Shown in pieces: positions 14,767-21,152 of a stretch of 21,152 nucleotides of DNA. Location of the stretch: assembly GCF_000186865.1 (NCBI RefSeq), contig NW_008705577.1, positions 127,620 through 148,771 on the forward strand, given 5' to 3'. Origin of the DNA: Aureococcus anophagefferens. Its lineage: Eukaryota > Sar > Pelagophyceae > Pelagomonadales > Pelagomonadaceae. Made by a program: the position numbers and the translations under genes. Every line of letters begins with the position of its first letter. The stretch's first letter is position 1. The notes under the pieces were generated by a model that ran no database searches, was not told the origin of the DNA, and saw only the letters and a program-made list of their open reading frames with translations.

Positions 14767-17179
14767 CTAGCGCCGGCGCGACTTGCCGCCCTTCTTCTTG
14801 CCCGCGCGGCGCTCGGCGCGGTTCGGCTTGTCGTCGGCGGGGTTGAGCTTGGCGCGGACCGCGTCCGCGGGCGCGGCGGCGGCCGCGTCGTCCTCCGTGG
14901 GCACGACGGGCGTCGGGGGCGCGAGGTCGGGCCGGGGCACGAGGCCGTCGACGTCGAGGGAGAGGAAGGCGATGGCGGCGTTGCGGTAGACCTTGGCGGA
15001 GAGCTTCGTGAAGAGCTCGTTGGACTGGATCGTCCACTCCTGGAAGGGGTCCTTCTGGGAGTAGGACTGGAAGCCGACGTTCTCGCGGAGGAACTCGAGG
15101 TCGCGCAGGTGCTGCTGCCAGGCGGCGTCGAACTCGCGCATGACGTAGAAGCGCATGAGCATCGCCGGCAGGTCGTCCTCGCCGACGCCCTTCTTCTCGA
15201 CCGCCGCGACCTGGTCCGCGAGGCCCGCGCGCGCGGCGCCCACGAGGGCCGCCTCGGCGGCCTCGGCGTCCTCGCTCCCCGTCAGACCCGCGGCGGCGGC
15301 GTCGATGGGCGCCGCCGCCGCGGGGTACATGCGCCGCAGCACGTCGCCCGCGGCCGCGTACGCGGACCCGAAGTCGCCGTCGGCGCCCAGGCCCAGCGTC
15401 GCGTTCGCCACCGTGTCCGCGGCCGTGTCCGCCACGTATTGGCCCATGAGCGCCTCGACGGTGGGCCGGTCCGCCGTGAGCACCTGCTGGCGGCGGTTGT
15501 AGAAGACGCGGCGCTGGACGTCGACGATCTTGTCGTAGCGGACGAGGTTCGTGCGCATCTCGCGGTAGTAGGTCTCGACCTTCTCCTGGATCGTCGCCAG
15601 CGACTTGGAGAGCAGGTCCGACTGGAGCGGCTCGCCGTCGTCGCCGGCGATGTCGAAGGCGAAGGCGAGCTGCTGCATCTTGTCCGCGCCGAAGACGTTG
15701 AACATCTTGTCCTCGAGCGAGATCGCGTAGCACGACGCGCCCGCGTCGCCCTGGCGGCCGCTGCGGCCCCGGAGCTGGTTGTCGATGCGCACGGACTCGT
15801 GGCGCTCCGTGCCCAGCACGGCGAGCCCGCCGAGCGCGCGGACCTCCGCGCGCTCCGCGTCGACGACCTCGCCGAACGCGGCCCGCACGGCGTCGTACGC
15901 GGCGCGGCACGCGGCGAGGCCCGGCGAGCCCGCCGCCGTCAGCGACGACGCCGGCGCCGACGCGACGGCGACGAACTCGTCGATGCGGTCCAGCGCCGCG
16001 CCCGCGGCGACCTCCGTGCCGTTCGCAACGTCGCCGAAGATCGCGGCCCGGAGCTCGCCCGCGGCGGCGGCCGCCGCGGCCTCGAGCGCGCCGTCCACGG
16101 CGTCCCCGAGGTCCGCCACGGGGTAGAGCCCCGGCTCGACGGCGACGAGCGGGCCCAGGCGGCCGTCGACCGCGGGCGCGAGCGCCTCGCGGAGCTTCAG
16201 CTTCGCCGTCAGCGCCGCGTTGCCGCCGAGGAGGATGTCCGTGCCGCGGCCCGCCATGTTCGTCGCGATGGTCACGGCGCCCCGGCGGCCCGCCTGGCTC
16301 ACGATCTCCGACTCCTTGCGCGCGAGCTTCGGGTTCGCGTTGAGCACGCGGTGGGGCACGCCCTCGTTCGCGAGGAGCTGCGACACCAGCGTCGCGTCCT
16401 CGATGGACGTCGTGCCGCAGAGCACGGGCTGGCCGCTCGCGTGGCGCCGCTTCACGTCCCGGAGCACGTAGCGGAACTTGTCGAGCTTGGACTTGAACAC
16501 TAGATCGCCGCCGTCCTCGCGGCGGAGCGGCTTCGCCGTCGGCACCTTGAGCACGTCCAAGCCGTACGTGTCGCCGAGCTCCTTGGCCTCGGACTTGGCC
16601 GTGCCCGTCATGCCGCTGAGCGTCGGGTAGAGGAGGAAGAGGGACTGGTAGGTGATGGACGCGACCGTGACCTGCTCGGGCTTGACCTCGACCTTTTCCT
16701 TGGCCTCGACGGCCTGGTGGAGGCCGCCGTTCCAGCGGCGGCCCTCCATGACGCGGCCCGTGAACTCGTCGACGATCTTGAGCTCGCCCTTGTCGACGAT
16801 GTAGTCGCGCTCCTTGAAGTAGAGCTCCTTGGCGTTGAGCGCCGGGAAGACGTACGCGGCCCACTTGGTTTCCGCGCCGTACAGCCCGAGCGGGTCGTCC
16901 GCGACGCCTAAAAGGTCCGCGACGGTCTCGTAGCCGCCGTCCGTGAGCGTCACGCGCCGCGCCTTGTAGTCGACCTCGTAGTCGCGGCCCCGCTCGAGGT
17001 AGTTGACGGCCAACGTCGCGGCCTCGTACTTGGCCGGCGCGTCGCCGTCGCCCTCGCCCGAGATGATCAAAGGCGTCCGCGCCTCGTCGACGAGGATCGA
17101 GTCGGCCTCGTCGACGATGGCGAAGTGGAGGGGCCGCTGCGTGACCGTGAGCTCGGGCGTCTCGTAGGCGAGGTGGTCC

Positions 17180-17212
<33 letters not shown>

Positions 17213-17536
17213 ACGTACGTCACGTCGGCCGCGTAGGCGGCCTGCCTTTGTTCGCTCGTCGACTCCGACTGGACGACGCCCACGGTCAGCCCCAAAAAGT
17301 CGAAGAGGGGCTGGAGCGTCTCGGCGTCGCGGCGCGCGAGGTAGTCGTTGACCGTGATGACGTGGCAGCCCTTGCCGTCGAGCGACCGGAGGTAGAGCGG
17401 CAGCGTCGCCACTAAAGTTTTGCCCTCGCCCGTCGCCATCTCCGCGAGCTTGCCCTCGTGGAGCGCCATGCCGCCGACGAGCTGCACGTCGTAGTGGCGC
17501 AGCTTCAGCGCGCGCGTCGACGCCTCCCGGCAGGCC

Positions 17537-17574
<38 letters not shown>

Positions 17575-17895
17575 GCCGCTCCGGCGGCGCCTCAACTCGT
17601 CCGTGAAGCCCCGCAGCTCCTCGTCGCTTTTCGCGGCCATGGCGCCGGCGAGGGCCTCGATCTCGGCGACGCGGTCCGCGTAGCCGCTCACCTCGCGGGC
17701 TTTTTTGAGCCAGCCGGGCTCGCGGCTCATCGTCGCCGGATCGCTCTTGAAGATGGAATCGAGGTCGAAGGTCGGGAACGTCGGGAGCTCGAGCATGCGC
17801 ACGGGGGTGTGCGCCCGGCGCGCGCGCGATCCCGGGAGCGCCGGCGGCGCGACGAGCGCCGACGCCGTCGCCAGCAGAGCAAGCACTTGCATCAT
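14767..17895 (-). CDS. secA: SecA preprotein translocase ATPase, plastid-targeted
   Basis: 1042 residues from the first of two ATG codons at 17895. The N-terminus (MMQVLALLATASALVAP) is a signal peptide ending in an ASAFAP-like motif, then a basic Ser/Arg/Pro transit segment to about residue 33: the bipartite leader of red secondary plastids. The SecA motor is complete: Walker A MATGEGKT (153-160), TVNDYLARRD (181-190), DEAD box VDEADSILVDEARTPLIISG (261-280), SGMTGTA (427-433), TNMAGRGTDILLGGN (545-559) and QLRGRSGRQGD. The helical scaffold and wing regions follow (LRDLEFLRENVGFQSYSQKD). SecA drives proteins through SecYE, here into or across thylakoids. The bacterial C-terminal zinc motif is absent and is replaced by a basic tail (KKKGGKSRRR). 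An Ala-rich insert follows GGN. It is divergent from the RING gene. Confidence 0.95.
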
Positions 17896-18129
17896 CGCGA
17901 AGCTGGGAGATCTGACTCAAGTGCGCGACGATGTCGCCGATGCCTGCACGATGCTGCGGCGCCGTGCTGAGGCGACGCGCTTGTTGCGTCGGTGTCCGCA
18001 CCGCCGCCTGAGCGCTCGTCCTGCCCGTTCTCCGCCGCGCGCTTCGGCCCGTCCTCAAGCCGCGCCACCACCGCTTCGGCCCGGGCGCGCGTCGCCCGGG
18101 CCGGAGCGCCGCTCGGCACCATCGATACC
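17896..18129. promoter_or_regulatory. Divergent spacer between SecA and MDM2-type RING genes
   Basis: This 234 bp stretch lies between two outward-reading start codons and should contain both promoters. A plus frame is open from 17992, but that position is GTG and the sequence is low complexity. No core promoter motif is recognised. Confidence 0.45.
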
Positions 18130-19278
18130 ATGCTCGCGATGCTGTCGTCGTCCGGGGCGCGGTCGGCGTCGGAGCCGGCGGACGCCGCCGGCGCCTACGC
18201 GACGTGGCACGTCGTCGCCGAGTCCTGCGCCGTGCGCGAGGCGGCGGAGGCGAGCGCGCGCGTCGTCGCGACGCTGGGCCGCGGCGGGAGCCTCAGCGTC
18301 GACGAGCGGAGCTCGGTGCCGGACCGGTCCGCGGCCGCGGGCGCGCAGCCGCCGCTCGCGGCGGCCGTCGCGCGGCGCCAGTGCAAGGGCTTCCTCTGGC
18401 TCCGCGTGCGCGGGCCGACGAGCGGCTGGTCCCTCGCGAGCGAGTGCTGCGTCGGCGACTACGCGCGGCTGGGCGCGGCGTGGCGCTACGTCGTCGTCTG
18501 CCGCGACGGCGCGTTCGTGCGGCGGGGCCTGGAGCTGGCGAGCTCCCACCTCTACACGCTCCAGCGCGACGCGGTCTTCGAGGTGCGCGAGCGGCGCGTC
18601 AACGAGCAGGGCCTCGCGCGGCTCCGGACGGACGACGGCTGGATCTCCGAGGACCTGAACCCGCTGAGCGGCCAGCGCGGGCCCATCGCGTCGCCGCTGC
18701 CCGTCGCGTCGCCCCTGACCTACCGCGTGGTGCTGCGGGACGGCGCCGTCGTGCGCGAGACCGTGGAGCTGTCGAGCGCCATCGTCCACGTCGTGCCGTG
18801 CGGCGCGACGGTCGAGGTCGGCGACAAGCAGTTCAGCGACCACCCGGCGCAGCACTGCGTGCCGCGGCTCCGGCTCACGGCGCCCGTGCACGGCTGGGTC
18901 TCCCAGCGCCTGAACCGCGAGCCCCCGGACGACCTCGAGGTCGTCGAGCTCGTCGGCGTCGCGCCGGCGGCCGCGGCGCCGCCCGCGGCGCCGGGCCCGC
19001 CGCCGCCGCAGCGCGCGGGCGCGGCGCTCCGGCCCCGGAGCGGCGGCGGCCGCAAGGCGCCGCCGGCCGTCGCGCCGGAGAAGGTCGGCGACGCCATCAA
19101 CGCCGAGACGCTCTGCGTCGTCTGCCTCTCGGCCGCGCGCAACGCGACGTTCGTCCACGGCGAGACGGGCCACATCGCCTGCTGCCTCGAGTGCGCGCGC
19201 GCGCTGCGCGCGCGGGGGGACTCGTGCCCCGTCTGCCGCACGCCCATCGACCTCGTCATCCAGCACTTCTGGGCCTAG
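18130..19278 (+). CDS. SH3-like-repeat protein with C-terminal MDM2-type RING
   Basis: 382 residues from the ATG at 18130; a second ATG at 18139 is equally possible. Three related beta-rich repeats span about 24-105, 117-176 and 197-264. Each has the form 'W/YrVV..DGA.VR..(v)EL.S..v..L..g..vEV...RLR...p..GWVS', which is bacterial-SH3-like. A Pro/Ala linker leads to a RING at residues 329-369: C-x2-C-x10-H-x4-H-x3-C-x2-C-x10-C-x2-C. The spacing and the C2H2C4 ligand set match MDM2/MDMX, including the VHGxTGH turn and CPVCRxPI. The residues after it (PIDLVIQHFWA) parallel the short MDM2 tail that supports dimerisation and E2 activation. An E3 ubiquitin ligase is the likely role. There is no p53-binding domain, so the partner differs from that of animal MDM2. 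Confidence 0.82.
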   Translation: MLAMLSSSGARSASEPADAAGAYATWHVVAESCAVREAAEASARVVATLGRGGSLSVDERSSVPDRSAAAGAQPPLAAAVARRQCKGFLWLRVRGPTSGWSLASECCVGDYARLGAAWRYVVVCRDGAFVRRGLELASSHLYTLQRDAVFEVRERRVNEQGLARLRTDDGWISEDLNPLSGQRGPIASPLPVASPLTYRVVLRDGAVVRETVELSSAIVHVVPCGATVEVGDKQFSDHPAQHCVPRLRLTAPVHGWVSQRLNREPPDDLEVVELVGVAPAAAAPPAAPGPPPPQRAGAALRPRSGGGRKAPPAVAPEKVGDAINAETLCVVCLSAARNATFVHGETGHIACCLECARALRARGDSCPVCRTPIDLVIQHFWA

Positions 19279-19373
19279 GACCCGAAAACCCTCCGACTTA
19301 CGCTTCTTGTTGCCTTTCAAGGTCGACTGCACAAACGGCGGGGTATCTCGGGGCAGCTTTTTGAACGTCGACG

Positions 19374-20441
19374 ATGGCGTCGGCGCCCGTGGCCCAGACG
19401 CCCGAGCCCCAGGAGGCGTCCGACGGCGAGCGGGCGTCGCTCAAGGAGAAGAAGCTGCGCCTGAGCCAGCGCTGGGAGGCCGTCGTCCGGAGCGACGACG
19501 CCAAGGCGGACCAGCGCCGCCGGTCGTCGCGCCTCGTCGTCACCTCCGCGGCGCGCCAGGGCGTCAAGGAGGTCGCGAGCGGCTTCGGCACGCTGGGCCC
19601 GCCGCCGCGCTGGCTCAAGCCCCTCGTCGAGGCCGGCGCGAACTGCGACGAGCTCGTCGCCGCCCTCGAGGCCCACGACCGCGAACTCGCGAGCACGCCG
19701 ACGAAGGCGCGCGACGCCGAGGACGAGGCGCGCGGCGCGACGTGGCTCGCGGGCCTCCGGTCCGCGGCCCTCGAGACGGGCCGCGCCGAGGCCGAGTTCG
19801 GCGACGTCGTCGTGTCCGTGCGGCGGCGGCGCCGCGGCGGCTCCGCGCCGCCGGGCGCCGCCGGCGGCTCGCGGCCGCCGACGCCGCCGACGCCGCCCAA
19901 GGCCCTCGACTTCTCCGCCGCCGTGCGCGAGGAGGACGCGCCGCCCGCCGTGACGCCCGAGTCGGCGTCCCGGGGCGCGGCGCCGGACCCGCCGGACGCG
20001 GTGACGCCCGAGCCCGCGGCCGCGGACGACAACGCCGCCCCCGCGGCCGCGCCGGCGGCGGCGGCGGACGAGGGCGCGCCGGCGGAGGCCGACGACGACC
20101 TCGCCGGCGCCTGGGACGACGTCGCGGCGGGCGACGCGTGGGCCGGCCGCCTCACGCCGTCCTTCGACGACGGCGACGCGGACGACGACGCGACGGACGC
20201 GGAGCCGGAGCGGCCGGCGACGCCGCCGACGGGCCTCGCGTCGCCCGCGCCGCCCGCGGACGAAGCGGTGTCGCCCCGGGGGCCCGGCCGCCTCCTCCAA
20301 TGCTGGATGGGCTGCGGCGGCCCCTTCGACTTCCTCAAGCGCGGCAGCCCGACGCCGACGCGGGGCGCCACGCCCGCCTCGCGCGCAAGCACGCCGCCCG
20401 TCGACTACGACGCCGGCGCCGTCGCCGACCACTGGAGCTGA
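19374..20441 (+). CDS. Disordered Pro/acidic protein, function unknown
   Basis: 355 residues from the ATG at 19374. No family is recognised. Residues 20-105 are basic and probably helical (LKEKKLRLSQRWEAVV, PPPRWLKPLVEAGANCDELV). A run of Arg (about 149-153) is followed by a long Pro/Ala/Asp region likely to be disordered. Near the end is a short hydrophobic Cys-containing motif (LLQCWMGCGGPFDFLKRG, about 308-325). Many Ser-Pro and Thr-Pro sites (TPPTPP, SPTPTRGATPASRASTPP) suggest phosphorylation by proline-directed kinases. It lies 95 bp downstream of the RING gene on the same strand and 117 bp before the next plus-strand gene. Confidence 0.6.
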   Translation: MASAPVAQTPEPQEASDGERASLKEKKLRLSQRWEAVVRSDDAKADQRRRSSRLVVTSAARQGVKEVASGFGTLGPPPRWLKPLVEAGANCDELVAALEAHDRELASTPTKARDAEDEARGATWLAGLRSAALETGRAEAEFGDVVVSVRRRRRGGSAPPGAAGGSRPPTPPTPPKALDFSAAVREEDAPPAVTPESASRGAAPDPPDAVTPEPAAADDNAAPAAAPAAAADEGAPAEADDDLAGAWDDVAAGDAWAGRLTPSFDDGDADDDATDAEPERPATPPTGLASPAPPADEAVSPRGPGRLLQCWMGCGGPFDFLKRGSPTPTRGATPASRASTPPVDYDAGAVADHWS

Positions 20442-20558
20442 AGGTGGGTTCAATAATCACTGCATCATTACTGCAAGTTGACCCTCTTTTTATCGAGTCG
20501 AGCTGGTCGCTGAGGAGCGCTGCGCTCGCGCGCTGGTCGCTGCGCGCTGCGAGTAGCC

Positions 20559-21152
20559 ATGCCGAAGAAGTCCAAGAAGAAGGCAAGCTTCATCCCCGAC
20601 GGCTTTAATCCTACGAACTTCATTCCCGCCGGCTTCAAGCCGCCGGCGCCGGCGCCCGCGCCGGCGCGCAAGTCGGGCTACAGCTGCGACTACTCGCGCT
20701 TCGACGACGTGCTCAGCGACGACAGCGACGCCGAGCGCCAGGCCCTGGCGAAGCCCGAGGCCCTGCGGCGCGGCGGCGCCGCGCGCGGCGGCGGCGGCGA
20801 CGTCGCCGCGCTCGAGCGCGAGCTCGGGCACCACGTGTCTACGCTCTCCGCGCGCGAGGCGTCGTCGGCCGCGGCGGCCGCGCGCAGGGAGATGGCCCTG
20901 CTCGAGAAGCGCCTCGCCGTCGAGGCCACCGTCGAGAAGGCGCGCGCCGCGCGCCGCGCCGACGACGCGCGCGCGGGCATCGAGGCCGCGAAAGCCGAGC
21001 TCGCGGCCGCGCGTCGGGAGGCCGAGGCCGCGCGCGAGTCCGCGGCGGCCGCGGCGAAGCGCGCCGGCGCGACTGAGCGGGACCTCGACGCGGCGCAGCG
21101 CGACGCCGCCGCCGCGCGGGCGAGGGCCGAGGAGGCGTCGCGCGACCTGTCC
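20559..21152 (+). CDS. Coiled-coil protein with twin FIPxGF motif (3' truncated)
   Basis: This frame is open from the ATG at 20559 to the window edge: 198 residues, no stop. It starts with a Lys-rich stretch (MPKKSKKK), then two copies of an F-I-P-x-G-F-x-P motif (residues 11-18 and 21-28), a Pro/Ala linker, and an acidic segment with aromatic residues (YSCDYSRFDDVLSDDSDAE, 41-59). From about residue 81 to the edge it is a continuous Ala/Arg/Glu coiled coil. No family is recognised. The twin motif and the acidic aromatic patch look like docking sites. Homogeneous GC-rich codon use and regular heptads support it being real. Confidence 0.7.
   Translation, partial: MPKKSKKKASFIPDGFNPTNFIPAGFKPPAPAPAPARKSGYSCDYSRFDDVLSDDSDAERQALAKPEALRRGGAARGGGGDVAALERELGHHVSTLSAREASSAAAAARREMALLEKRLAVEATVEKARAARRADDARAGIEAAKAELAAARREAEAARESAAAAAKRAGATERDLDAAQRDAAAARARAEEASRDLS

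Noticed and set aside
14678..18058. Minus-strand open frame of 1126 residues, longer than SecA itself
   Set aside because: It is a shifted frame of the SecA gene, rich in Arg, Pro and Gly, with no domains. In such GC-rich DNA stops are rare, so shadow frames are long.
17992..18129. N-terminal extension of the MDM2-type RING protein
   Set aside because: The upstream start would be GTG and the added residues are low complexity; ATG at 18130 is preferred.
3266..20477. TGCAAG/CTTGCA as a shared promoter motif in several gene spacers
   Set aside because: The same hexamer also occurs inside coding regions (for example near 4586, 4945, 9777, 17886 and 18382), so it is not specific to promoters.

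Overview
The window looks like nuclear DNA of a compact, very GC-rich photosynthetic stramenopile, most likely a pelagophyte such as Aureococcus anophagefferens. That assignment is an inference from four things. Codon third positions are almost always G or C. Two genes have N-termini shaped like the signal-plus-transit leaders of secondary red plastids (a SecA, and a thylakoid-lumen MsrA-like protein). One secreted protein carries Cys-repeat and Pro/Thr/Ala-repeat tracts of stramenopile style. Two spliced insertions look like introner elements. No rRNA, tRNA or CRISPR array was found.

Layout, left to right: (1) 3' part of an EDRF1-like TPR gene (+) interrupted by an introner at about 893-1093; (2) membrane-anchored Nudix hydrolase (-); (3) F-box-like/NHL propeller gene (+) with much lower GC than its neighbours; (4) WDR83/MORG1-type WD40 protein (-); (5) two-TM sulfotransferase-like protein (+), followed by an unresolved, frameshift-like coding remnant; (6) small RING protein (-) with an all-cysteine metal-ligand set; (7) 400 bp AT-richer spacer; (8) secreted Cys-rich protein (-) with long tandem-repeat stalk; (9) 750 bp GC-extreme spacer with a minisatellite; (10) lumenal MsrA-fold protein lacking the catalytic Cys (-); (11) coiled-coil protein (+) with a second introner-like intron at 13061-13235; (12) prolyl-4-hydroxylase-type 2OG-Fe(II) oxygenase (-); (13) 300 bp spacer with 39-bp repeats; (14) nuclear gene for plastid SecA (-); (15) SH3-like-repeat protein ending in an MDM2-type RING (+); (16) disordered Pro/acidic protein (+); (17) 5' part of a coiled-coil protein (+) running off the right edge.

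Genes mostly alternate strand, so neighbours are convergent pairs (9 to 57 bp between stops) or divergent pairs sharing 160 to 235 bp. They do not form one pathway. Thematic links are plastid function (SecA, MsrA-like) and ubiquitin ligation (two RINGs and an F-box-like protein). The strongest unusual signal is the pair of spliced insertions. They share a diverged internal core in opposite orientations, are flanked by direct repeats, and fit GC-AG splicing that would restore the pre-insertion reading frame.
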